Shown here in pieces: positions 43,535-50,958 of a stretch of DNA of 64,000 nt. A program made the translations under genes and the position numbers. The number at the start of each line of letters is the position of its first letter. Position 1 is the first letter of the stretch. Where the stretch lies: the NCBI GenBank assembly GCA_035609245.1, contig CP141202.1:1364001-1428000 (forward strand). Direction: 5' to 3'. This DNA comes from Bacteroidales bacterium MB20-C3-3. Its GTDB lineage: Bacteria; Bacteroidota; Bacteroidia; Bacteroidales; UBA932. The notes under the pieces were generated by a model, which saw only the letters and a list, made by a program, of their open reading frames with translations, did not search any database and was not told the DNA's origin.

Positions 43535-43542
43535 TATCTTTG
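43535..43542 (+). promoter_or_regulatory. Bacteroidota -7 element (TATCTTTG) for rnhB
   Basis: TATCTTTG directly after the XRE gene stop codon. Transcription from it would begin near 43549, leaving a very short leader before the chosen rnhB start and excluding the TTG at 43540. Confidence 0.45.
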
Positions 43543-43557
43543 GGGAAAGTTTTTGAT

Positions 43558-44208
43558 TTGTTACTACCATACCACATAATGGGCGTTTCAGAGGCGGGCT
43601 GTGATGAGGCGGGCAGAGGAGCTCTTGCCGGGCCTGTATACGCCTCGGCAGTTATATTGCCACCGGATTTTTTCCACCCCCTTCTTAATGATTCCAAACA
43701 GCTCAAAGAGTCCCAGCGGGACAAGCTAAGAGCCATTATTGAGGCCGAAGCAATAGATTGGGCTGTTGCCTGGGCCACCCCTGAAGAGATAGACAAGGTT
43801 AACATCCTTAAGGCATCTATCCTCTCTATGCACAGAGCACTCGAGAATCTCAGGGTCAGGCCCCAGTCAATTATTGTGGATGGAAACAGGTTTTTACCAT
43901 ATAAAGATATTCCTTACAACTGCTTTGTCAAAGGCGATGGCAGATATTCATCAATTGCAGCAGCCTCTGTTCTTGCAAAAACCCACAGAGATGAGTTTAT
44001 GAAGAAAATAGATATCGAATTTCCCTGTTACGGATGGGCAAAAAATATGGCCTACCCTACTTCCGGACACAGGGAGGCCATTAGAAAAAACGGGGTTAGT
44101 AAATATCACAGAGTCTCGTACAGACTCCTTCCTGAGCCGGATCTATTCAGCTTCACGAATTGCGAATCTCCCCAGAGAGAAGAGGGCACATGTTGTAAAG
44201 AATATTGA
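43558..44208 (+). CDS. rnhB: Ribonuclease HII
   Basis: About 216 residues from TTG 43558, which gives MLLPYH, matching the MLLPY start usual in Bacteroidota RNase HII; ATG 43579 is the alternative. Catalytic residues lie in GCDEAGRGALAGPV, in IIVDGN, and in the later conserved helix of the family (SSIAAASVLAKTHRD). It cuts RNA-DNA hybrids and misinserted ribonucleotides. The last 66 bases overlap the convergent DUF5056-like gene. Confidence 0.93.
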   Translation: MLLPYHIMGVSEAGCDEAGRGALAGPVYASAVILPPDFFHPLLNDSKQLKESQRDKLRAIIEAEAIDWAVAWATPEEIDKVNILKASILSMHRALENLRVRPQSIIVDGNRFLPYKDIPYNCFVKGDGRYSSIAAASVLAKTHRDEFMKKIDIEFPCYGWAKNMAYPTSGHREAIRKNGVSKYHRVSYRLLPEPDLFSFTNCESPQREEGTCCKEY

Positions 44209-44481
44209 GATAACTATCTCCGGTGTTGCAGATTTATAATCTGTAGCTATTGAACCCATTTGTGATAATCCGTCAATTAAAGCGGAATACCCGCCCAGTA
44301 AAGCGAACAAAAGAGCTCCGGCTACTCCAAACATAGCTATGATTACTCTTGTTTTGTCATATCTGGGCTTTGGTTCGGGTAATACATCAATGGTTGCAAA
44401 CAATCTGCCTGAAAAGCCTTTATCATCAATACTCTGTTTGTGTTCATCAAAGAACAACTTTATTTTTTCATCATCTTTCAT
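44143..44481 (-). CDS. Single- to two-pass membrane protein after an ECF sigma gene (DUF5056-like)
   Basis: 112 residues from ATG 44479-44481 (the frame extends to a TTG two codons earlier). A cytoplasmic N-terminus (KIKLFFDEHKQSIDDKGFSGRLFATID) is followed by two hydrophobic segments (about 46-63 and 88-104). The start overlaps the sigma stop by 11 bases, so it is probably the regulator of that sigma factor. The DUF5056 assignment is from memory. It overlaps rnhB by 66 bases on the other strand. Confidence 0.75.
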   Translation of the reverse strand: MKDDEKIKLFFDEHKQSIDDKGFSGRLFATIDVLPEPKPRYDKTRVIIAMFGVAGALLFALLGGYSALIDGLSQMGSIATDYKSATPEIVISIFFTTCALFSLGRFAIREAE

Positions 44482-44965
44482 AACCAATCGTGTTTAAATG
44501 GTTTGACAAATTGCCCCTTGCCCTTGACAGGTGAGACTTAACTGTATTCTCCGGCATCCCTGTTATGCCGGAAATCTCCTTGAGACTCTGATCCTCCATA
44601 TAAAAAAGAAGCACTACTGTTCGCTCCTTCTCATTCAGTTTTGACATAGCCATATAGAGCTCCTGGTTTTTGTATCTGGAATCTGCTCTGTCTGTCTCTA
44701 TGCTCAGTCTATCATCCAGCTCCACTGAGGCGAATCTGGAAGAGGCTCTTTTATTGTCACAAAAACAATTGTAAGCAATTCTGAACAGCCATGTAGAGAA
44801 CTTTGACTTACCGCTGAATGATGAGAGGTTAATATAGGCTTTAATGAAAGCCTCCTGGACTATGTCGTCCCCCAAAGCAGCATCACCGCCGCAAAGGTTG
44901 CAAAGGAACCGCCTGAGCGGCTCCTGATTAATAATTACCTCTTTTTCAAATTCAGATCTGTTCAC
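44471..44965 (-). CDS. ECF-type RNA polymerase sigma factor
   Basis: 164 residues with region 2 GDDIVQEAFIKAYINLSSF then TWLFRIAYNCFCDNKR, and region 4 LNEKERTVVLLFYMEDQSLKEISGITG followed by MPENTVKSHLSRARGNL. The start codon is GTG (44963-44965). It is part of the unit DUF6249-like protein - sigma - DUF5056-like protein, with gaps of 9 bases and an 11-base overlap. Not closely alike to the ECF factor at 37578. Confidence 0.92.
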   Translation of the reverse strand: MNRSEFEKEVIINQEPLRRFLCNLCGGDAALGDDIVQEAFIKAYINLSSFSGKSKFSTWLFRIAYNCFCDNKRASSRFASVELDDRLSIETDRADSRYKNQELYMAMSKLNEKERTVVLLFYMEDQSLKEISGITGMPENTVKSHLSRARGNLSNHLNTIGYER

Positions 44966-44974
44966 TTGAATTTG

Positions 44975-45328
44975 TTACTTGCCGTTTTTCTTGTTTATAA
45001 GATACGCTGTCAGCTGACCGAGTCCAACAAAGAGCGGAATAAGACCAAAGGCTGCAAATTTGAGCTGGTTGTCAAAGAAAAGGAAGAGGGCTATAAAAAT
45101 TGCTATTCCTGCTCCAATTGTAACCAGAGAACTTGTAAGAGGGTCCTTCGGCTGCTTCTCTTTCTCGATTCCCCTGAATAGTTCAGGCGATAACTCTTTA
45201 CCATGTTCAATTGCTTTTTCGATGAGTCTGTTTCTTGATCTATCCCTCATTATCTTAGTTGTATAGACGATTGCGAGGATAATAATTGCTGTGAGAAACG
45301 GCATTAAAATTGCTAATACTCCTTCCAT
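44975..45328 (-). CDS. Small membrane protein (DUF6249-like)
   Basis: 117 residues with an N-terminal helix (about 3-24), a basic stretch (KIMRDRSRNRLIEKAIEHGKE), and two more helices near the C-terminus (about 65-85 and 91-110). It precedes the ECF sigma gene by 9 bases. Such proteins, which I recall as DUF6249, often neighbour ECF sigma and DUF5056 genes in Bacteroidales. Function unknown. Confidence 0.8.
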   Translation of the reverse strand: MEGVLAILMPFLTAIIILAIVYTTKIMRDRSRNRLIEKAIEHGKELSPELFRGIEKEKQPKDPLTSSLVTIGAGIAIFIALFLFFDNQLKFAAFGLIPLFVGLGQLTAYLINKKNGK

Positions 45329-45350
45329 TTTGTTTTAGTTTTTAGGGTTT

Positions 45351-46592
45351 TTAGTTTGTTTGCCTATTTGACTGCAATTCTGAAAGAAAAGTTGCAGACT
45401 CAGCAGAAATTTTTTCAAGCAATTGCTTTGCCCTTGATATAGAGTCGTTTAAATTTTTTGCATTTGGGGAAATTTCAAATACTTTACTAATGTGAGCACC
45501 TATTAGTTCCTCCTCTGAGAGGTTGTTTTCACCACAATAAACCCAGCAAGGCTTCCTGTACCGGTTGGCTAATATTGAGATTCCCTCCACAAGTTTACCG
45601 GAAAGAGTCTGCTTATCTAATCTCCCCTCTCCGGATATAATCAAATCTGCTTTTGCAATAGCCTCCTCTACATTTGCAAGTGTGGCGGCGACCCTCCAGC
45701 CCGGAATAAGATCTGCCTTAAGAAAACTTCGCAATGCATATCCAACTCCTCCGGCCGCTCCGGAACCGGGAAAGTCAGAGAAATCATAGCCAACATAGGA
45801 TGAGGAATCACACAGAAAGCAACTGTTAAACCCAAGGTGTCTTTCAGAAACCTCTGCAAAGTTCCGCATCCCCGCCTCCATCTTTATAAGATCAGATTCA
45901 TCCGCACCCTTTTGTTTAGCATAAACATAAGTAGCACCATCTGCACCTAGCAGCGGGTTATCAACATCGCAGGCAACTGTTATTCTGACCCTTTTAAGCG
46001 CCCTCTCCGCCCCTGAATCATCTATTGAAAATATCTTACTAAGGAGAGAACCGGACATAAACTGATCCTCTTCCCCGCAAATTACCTCCCCCGATTTATC
46101 TCTGAATGTATATCCAAGAGCCTGCAACATTCCTGTTCCACCATCATTTGTTGCACTTCCTCCAATACCTGCTATTATTTCAGATACACCATCCTTTATT
46201 GCATTTAAGATTAGTTGTCCAAAACCAAAAGAGGTTGCCTCCACCGGATTGTACTCCTCTTTCTCAAGAAGTCCAAGTCCGGAAGCCAGAGCCATTTCAA
46301 TAACTGCAACAGGATCTTTTTCTGACAACAGATAATGGCTTTTAATCGTTCTGCCCAAAGGATCAACAATCTCCACCTCTCTTCTTTTATAAAAACCATT
46401 TCTTCCGGCAACTGAGAGAAAACCCTCCCCTCCATCTGCCAGAGGAATCTGAAGTATCTTAATCTCATCAAGTGACAAAACTGAAGAGACACCTCTCTTT
46501 AAACCATTTGAAATAGATACTGAGGCCTCCTGTGCAGTGAGACTCCCCTTGAACTTATCCGTGGCGATGACAATGTTAATGGGATGTCGCAT
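45351..46592 (-). CDS. glxK: Glycerate kinase
   Basis: 413 residues, glycerate kinase type I family (GlxK/GarK). Signatures: TDKFKGSLTAQEASVSI at the start, PLADGGEGF (about 50-58), IAGIGGSATNDGGTGMLQAL (about 140-160), and ISGEGRLDKQTLSGK (about 319-333). It phosphorylates D-glycerate. It is some 30 residues longer than the E. coli enzyme. No glyoxylate or glycerate pathway genes adjoin it. Confidence 0.93.
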   Translation of the reverse strand: MRHPINIVIATDKFKGSLTAQEASVSISNGLKRGVSSVLSLDEIKILQIPLADGGEGFLSVAGRNGFYKRREVEIVDPLGRTIKSHYLLSEKDPVAVIEMALASGLGLLEKEEYNPVEATSFGFGQLILNAIKDGVSEIIAGIGGSATNDGGTGMLQALGYTFRDKSGEVICGEEDQFMSGSLLSKIFSIDDSGAERALKRVRITVACDVDNPLLGADGATYVYAKQKGADESDLIKMEAGMRNFAEVSERHLGFNSCFLCDSSSYVGYDFSDFPGSGAAGGVGYALRSFLKADLIPGWRVAATLANVEEAIAKADLIISGEGRLDKQTLSGKLVEGISILANRYRKPCWVYCGENNLSEEELIGAHISKVFEISPNAKNLNDSISRAKQLLEKISAESATFLSELQSNRQTN

Positions 46593-46637
46593 AGTTTAAT
46601 TATGCATTATTGAACTATAAAAATACAAATAAAAAAT

Positions 46638-46645
46638 TATCTTTG
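46638..46645 (+). promoter_or_regulatory. Bacteroidota -7 element (TATCTTTG) for the S46 peptidase
   Basis: TATCTTTG lies 37 bases before the S46 start, in the divergent gap with the glycerate kinase gene. Confidence 0.45.
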
Positions 46646-46682
46646 TATAAAGAGTTAAATTAAACAACCAGATAATAAATTA

Positions 46683-48827
46683 ATGAAAAAAATTACACTA
46701 ATCCTCATTGGTGCCATCTTGTTTTCGATAGCACCACTTAGAGCAGATGAAGGGATGTGGATACTTCCCCTTATTGAAAAACTCAATAATAAAAAACTTG
46801 CTGAACTTGGTTTCAAAATATCTGCAAAGGATATTTATGACATCAACAAATCAAGCCTCAAAGATGCAATCGTGCACTTTGGCGGTGGATGTACCGGTGA
46901 GATTATATCAGGAGAGGGTCTGCTTCTTACAAATCACCACTGCGGATACGGAGTTATCCAGAGATTGAGTACTGTAGAGAATGACTATCTTCAAAACGGA
47001 TTCTGGGCTATGAACCGTGAGCAGGAGCTTCCTTCTCCCGGTCTTACTGTAACTTTCCTTGAGTCTTTTACAGATGTTACAAATGAAGTTGTTAAGGCAA
47101 CTGCAGCTGTGGAGAACACTCCTGAGTTTGCAAAAGCACTACAGGCTGTTTCTGATGATATTATCAAAAGAGCTGTTGGTGATAACAAATATCTTCGCGG
47201 AAGAGTATCCTCTTTCTACGGTGGAAATGCATACTACCTTGTTGTTACAAAAACCTACACAGACATACGCTTTGTGGGAGCACCCCCGTCATCAATAGGT
47301 AAATATGGTGCCGATACAGATAACTGGATGTGGCCCCGTCATACAGGTGACTTCTCAATGTTCCGTGTTTATGCAGACAAGGATAACAATCCTGCTCCAT
47401 ATTCTCCAGATAACAGACCATATATTCCTAAAAAGCACCTTACTATCTCTCTTAAAGGGGTAAAACAGGGAGACCCTGCAATGATTATTGGATATCCCGG
47501 AAGGACAAACCGTTTTATGACATCTTCCGAGGTTAAGGAGACAAGTGATATTACAAATGCTATCGTAATTTATGTAAGAGGTATCCGTCAGGAGGTTCTT
47601 ATGGCAGATATGGAGGCAGATCCAAAAATTCGCCTTCAGTACTCAAGCAAATATGCTGGCTCATCAAACTACTGGAAGAAAGCCATTGGTATGAACGAGA
47701 CCTTTAAGAAGCTAAAAGTTCAAGAGCGTCGTGCAGATGAAGAGGTTAAATTCCAGGAGTGGGTTAACGCTAATCCGGCAAGAAAAGCAAAATACGGAAC
47801 TGCTCTTGAAGAGATCAGGGGAGCTGTTTCAAACAGGGCAGAAGCTCTTTATTTATCTGCTTATCTGAGAGAGGCGCTTGGTTCAATCGAGATGCTCTCT
47901 GTTGCTGCAAGTTTCACTGACTATGCTGAAAATCTAGCTAAAGGCAATACAGAAGAGGCAGGAAAAGCTCTGGAGTTTGGGAAAAGAAGACTATCGGCTT
48001 TCTACAAGGACTACTCCGCTCCAACAGACAGAAAGGTTGCCAAGGCTCTTATAAAAGTATTCAGGGACAAAATAAAAGGAGAGGAGAGACCTGCTTTTTA
48101 CAATGTAATTGACGAGAAATTCGGTGGCAATATTGATGCTTTTGTTGATAATCTTTATGACAACTCGGTATTCCCTTGTGAAGAGAAATTTAAGAAAGCT
48201 CTTGAGACACCTGAAGTTATTGCAAACGATCCTGCTATTGCTATTGTTAAGACAATCGCGCCTGTTCAGATGAAAGCTATGCAGATTCTTTCAAAAGAGA
48301 ATCCTGTACTCGCAAAAGGTCAGAAGGCATACATAGCAGGCCAGCTTGAGATGAAGCAGGGTCAGGCAATGTACCCGGATGCAAACTCAACTATGAGAAT
48401 GACTTATGGTCAGGTACTTAATTACTCTCCAAAGGATGCTGTTATTTATGAGCACATTACAACACTTAAGGGGGTAATGGAAAAAGAGGATCCAAACAAC
48501 TGGGAATTTGTGGTTCCGGAGAAGCTGAAAGAGCTATACAAAAAAGCCGATTATGGTCAGTATGCAATGGAGGATGGCCGTATGCCTGTGGCTTTCTTAA
48601 GCACAAACGACATTACCGGAGGTAACTCAGGCAGCCCTGTTCTTAATGGTAAAGGAGAGCTTATTGGTACTGCATTTGACGGCAACTGGGAAGCAATGAG
48701 CGGTGATATTATTTTTGAACCAAACCTCCAGCGTACAATCAGCGTAGATATTCGCTACACCCTCTTTATAATGGATAAGTTTGGCGGAGCTGCACATCTT
48801 CTTAATGAGATGACAATAGTGAAATAA
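46683..48827 (+). CDS. S46-family dipeptidyl-peptidase, DPP7-like
   Basis: 714 residues with a signal peptide (cleaved near PLRA, residue 21). Chymotrypsin-like core: histidine in LLLTNHHCGYG (His85/86), aspartate in the DNWMWPRHTGDF region, serine in GGNSGSP (Ser649). The residue 18 after the serine is glycine (FDGNWE); in Porphyromonas DPP7 this position is Gly and in DPP11 Arg, so a DPP7-like preference for hydrophobic residues is expected rather than Asp/Glu. It removes dipeptides from oligopeptides in the periplasm. Confidence 0.92.
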   Translation: MKKITLILIGAILFSIAPLRADEGMWILPLIEKLNNKKLAELGFKISAKDIYDINKSSLKDAIVHFGGGCTGEIISGEGLLLTNHHCGYGVIQRLSTVENDYLQNGFWAMNREQELPSPGLTVTFLESFTDVTNEVVKATAAVENTPEFAKALQAVSDDIIKRAVGDNKYLRGRVSSFYGGNAYYLVVTKTYTDIRFVGAPPSSIGKYGADTDNWMWPRHTGDFSMFRVYADKDNNPAPYSPDNRPYIPKKHLTISLKGVKQGDPAMIIGYPGRTNRFMTSSEVKETSDITNAIVIYVRGIRQEVLMADMEADPKIRLQYSSKYAGSSNYWKKAIGMNETFKKLKVQERRADEEVKFQEWVNANPARKAKYGTALEEIRGAVSNRAEALYLSAYLREALGSIEMLSVAASFTDYAENLAKGNTEEAGKALEFGKRRLSAFYKDYSAPTDRKVAKALIKVFRDKIKGEERPAFYNVIDEKFGGNIDAFVDNLYDNSVFPCEEKFKKALETPEVIANDPAIAIVKTIAPVQMKAMQILSKENPVLAKGQKAYIAGQLEMKQGQAMYPDANSTMRMTYGQVLNYSPKDAVIYEHITTLKGVMEKEDPNNWEFVVPEKLKELYKKADYGQYAMEDGRMPVAFLSTNDITGGNSGSPVLNGKGELIGTAFDGNWEAMSGDIIFEPNLQRTISVDIRYTLFIMDKFGGAAHLLNEMTIVK

Positions 48828-48854
48828 CTTTCGTTTTTTTATATGTTAATTCAG

Positions 48855-48886
48855 AGGCTGACCATTATTGGTCAGCCTTTTTTTTA
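48855..48886 (+). terminator. Intrinsic terminator after the S46 peptidase gene
   Basis: A 9-bp perfect stem AGGCTGACC/GGTCAGCCT with a 6-base loop, followed by a run of eight T, 27 bases after the stop codon. Related in sequence to the terminator at 33011-33042. Confidence 0.88.
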
Positions 48887-48985
48887 TTTTCAAACTATAT
48901 ATAAACATATATAAATATATAAACAATGTGCTTATCTGTATCAGCACATACCATTATATGTTATCAATAATTATATACAGGTATA

Positions 48986-49022
48986 ACTACAGTTTCCCAT
49001 ATCAAAAACTCGCAATAAACTC
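48986..49022 (+). repeat. Dispersed repeat copy B, left fragment
   Basis: About 37 bases (AACTACAGTTTCCCAT onward) that align with the start of copy A at 33123 and stop exactly at the IS left end. The sequence resumes after the IS at 50418. The A/T-rich stretch 48886-48985 holds nothing I can name. Confidence 0.75.
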
Positions 49023-49078
49023 TGTGCCGTCCTGAAATAGGTTGACTGATTTTAACAAATATAAGTAAACGAGTTCAT

Positions 49079-49957
49079 TCAGACTTTGATTTTTTTGTTT
49101 AGGAATTTGTTTCGATACTCTATCCTTCTTAATTGTCTCTGATTGTGCATGTTGTCTGGTGTTAACATGTGACATGATAAGTGAGGTCTGAGGTGGTTAT
49201 AAGAATGGACTGCTTGAGCAAGTAGTAGTTTTAACTCAAGCAAAGAGTGATGCTGGCCATCAATGAGGAACTCATGTTTGATTATCCCGTTAACTCTCTC
49301 TGCGATTGCATTGGTATAAGGGTCGCTGTTTTCAGTCATACTTGTAATGACACTCATTCTTCTTAATTTTTCCTGGTATGCTTTGCAGCAATATTGAGAC
49401 CCCCGGTCTGTATGATGGGTGAGCTTGGTCTGATATTGTCTGTTATTAAAAGCCATTGCCAGTGCCTTGATAACTAACTCTACATTCATATTTTCATCAA
49501 TGCAATAGCCCATAATCTTCTTCGAATAAGCGTCAGTAATCATTGACAGGTAGTAGTATTTATCCTTTGCATTGATGTATGTTATATCTCCAACCCACAC
49601 CTGTTCTGGTTGAAAAATTCTGGTTCCGGTAACAAGATCCTTGTATTTTGGAAAGTGATGTCTTGAGTTTGTTGTTATTTTGTATTGCCTTAGAGGAGGA
49701 ACCAACATCCCGTTGGCCTTAATAATCTCGTTCAGCTTATCTCTTCCAATTTTGATTTCTTTTAATGGTTGAGAAAGCATGTGGTGTAGCTTCTTTGTTC
49801 CTATTCGTGGTAATGACTCCCGCTGGCTTTTAACCAGCGATATCGCTACGAAGGCCTGAACCTTCTTTGTCTTCAGACTTTTCTTGTGTTTATAATAGGC
49901 TTGTTTTGTTTTCCCGAGTAATCTGCACCCAAAAACTATTCCTCCTTGTCCCCCTTT
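49079..49957 (-). CDS. IS3-family transposase orfB (DDE integrase), read by -1 frameshift
   Basis: The frame is open from the orfA overlap down to the TGA at 49079, about 293 residues from the slippery site. The upstream part reads RLLGKTKQAYYKHKKS and PRIGTKKLHHM, usual for IS3 orfB. The catalytic triad lies in WVGDITYI, HHTDRGSQY and the later NAIAERVNG glutamate (DDE). ATG 49780 is only an internal methionine, so production is probably by frameshifting from orfA, giving a fused OrfAB. Stop at 49079-49081. Confidence 0.9.
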   Translation of the reverse strand, partial: KGGQGGIVFGCRLLGKTKQAYYKHKKSLKTKKVQAFVAISLVKSQRESLPRIGTKKLHHMLSQPLKEIKIGRDKLNEIIKANGMLVPPLRQYKITTNSRHHFPKYKDLVTGTRIFQPEQVWVGDITYINAKDKYYYLSMITDAYSKKIMGYCIDENMNVELVIKALAMAFNNRQYQTKLTHHTDRGSQYCCKAYQEKLRRMSVITSMTENSDPYTNAIAERVNGIIKHEFLIDGQHHSLLELKLLLAQAVHSYNHLRPHLSCHMLTPDNMHNQRQLRRIEYRNKFLNKKIKV

Positions 49958-50373
49958 GGAGATGTAGGTGTCGACTGCCCGGGCATAACTTTTTTTAACA
50001 GGTCAATGTTGTAATCTTCTTTGACTACCTGCACGATAGCGTCGAACATAATACCCTTTTGCTTGAGAAGAAATATCTCCTTTCGCATCCGCTCGTTCTC
50101 ATCTTCCTTAGCCTTGAGCTGATCTTTCAAACGCTTGACATTACTGGGATCACCGGCATTTTTCATGGTATGAATGATTGTGTAATCAGGATTAAAAATA
50201 CCATATTTTCTCATCCATTGTAATATCGTCTCTTCATCTTTGATGTTGTACTTCTGGATCACATCTCGCATTGTCATCCGTTTGTGCTCTACTGCAGAGA
50301 CTATCCTGCGTTGAAATTGTTCGAGCTTTCTCTGAAAAATTGATTGCTCATCCTCGACTGTAAATTTTTTCAT
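49936..50373 (-). CDS. IS3-family orfA (HTH protein)
   Basis: 145 residues: an N-terminal DNA-binding HTH (QRRIVSAVEHKRMTMRDVIQKY) and a leucine-zipper-like coiled coil (VKRLKDQLKAKEDENERM). Near its end the codons A AAG GGG (minus strand, 49951-49957) form a heptamer slip site before the TAG at 49936-49938, and orfB continues in the -1 frame. Alone it would regulate transposition; fused with orfB it would be the transposase. Confidence 0.9.
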   Translation of the reverse strand: MKKFTVEDEQSIFQRKLEQFQRRIVSAVEHKRMTMRDVIQKYNIKDEETILQWMRKYGIFNPDYTIIHTMKNAGDPSNVKRLKDQLKAKEDENERMRKEIFLLKQKGIMFDAIVQVVKEDYNIDLLKKVMPGQSTPTSPKGDKEE

Positions 50374-50417
50374 AAAAATTGAGTTTTTGAGTCAACCTAT
50401 TTCAGGACGGCACACTC

Positions 50418-50864
50418 TCTACCCTTGTCGCTGTAACACGCTGATTACCTAAACATAAGCAATCCACCTGTCAGGTGACCTGACAGGTGGATTGTCTATA
50501 CATTGATAATCTGTGACTTAGGACCTCACGGGTTTCGCAAAAATCATCTGCCGAATGGCCAACTCAGGCCGGGCGGGCGGGTATCCGCCAAGCCTCACGC
50601 CCGGCACGGGTTGACAGGGATATTCGTATATGTGCTTAAAAAATAAGTAATTGCAAATTGCTTATTGAAAAATCATTTTTTAAGTGCCTAACTTTCTGGT
50701 ATATAAACGAATCTCCCTCTCAAACCCCTTCCTGCTTTCCTTCAATTCACCGGTTCCCGGCCGGTTTATCTGCCATGTCCCTTCCTGAATCAACCGAGCC
50801 ACGAAGGAACCTCAGCCACAGCGAACGAAGCGAATGAGGAGGAAAAGTTCCTGAGTGGCAGCGG
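50418..50864 (+). repeat. Dispersed repeat copy B, right part (no genes)
   Basis: The continuation of copy B after the IS: CGCTGTAACACGCTGATT, the 33-bp palindrome, CACGGGTTTCGCAAAAATC, a shorter GGGCGGGCGGGTATCCGCC block, TTGACAGGGATATTCGTATA and one AAGGAACCTC...AAAAGTTCC module. It is shorter than copy A, which has the last module twice. The gap of about 540 bases between IS and mrp has no gene; the frame at 50747-50992 is repeat noise. Confidence 0.85.
50461..50493. repeat. 33-bp perfect palindrome in repeat copy B
   Basis: Identical in all 33 positions to 33203-33235, although flanking bases differ between the copies. Confidence 0.9.
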
Positions 50865-50919
50865 ATGAATGCAACAGAAGAATGCAACAGCATACTTGAG
50901 AAATAAACCAAACTGCATG

Positions 50920-50927
50920 TATCTTTG
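50920..50927 (+). promoter_or_regulatory. Promoter of mrp: TTG -33 and TATCTTTG -7
   Basis: TATCTTTG at 50920-50927 with TTG at 50896-50898, spaced 21 bases, both matching the Bacteroidota consensus. It lies 32 bases before the mrp start, just downstream of the repeat. Confidence 0.55.
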
Positions 50928-50958
50928 TTGTTATAAAATATTAAGCAAGTAATAACAA

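Larger units (their letters stand above)
49023..50414 (-). mobile_element. Complete IS3-family insertion sequence
   Basis: 1392 bp bounded by 25-bp perfect inverted repeats beginning TGTGCCGTCCTGAAATAGG (49023-49047 and 50390-50414). A 3-bp direct repeat CTC flanks it (49020-49022 and 50415-50417), the target duplication usual for the family. Two overlapping frames, orfA and orfB, in -1 relation. It sits inside repeat copy B. The intact ends and open frames suggest it is recent and possibly active. Confidence 0.95.

Noticed and set aside
49780-49782. ATG 49780 as the true start of IS orfB
   Set aside because: About 60 codons upstream stay open and match conserved IS3 orfB sequence, so this is internal.
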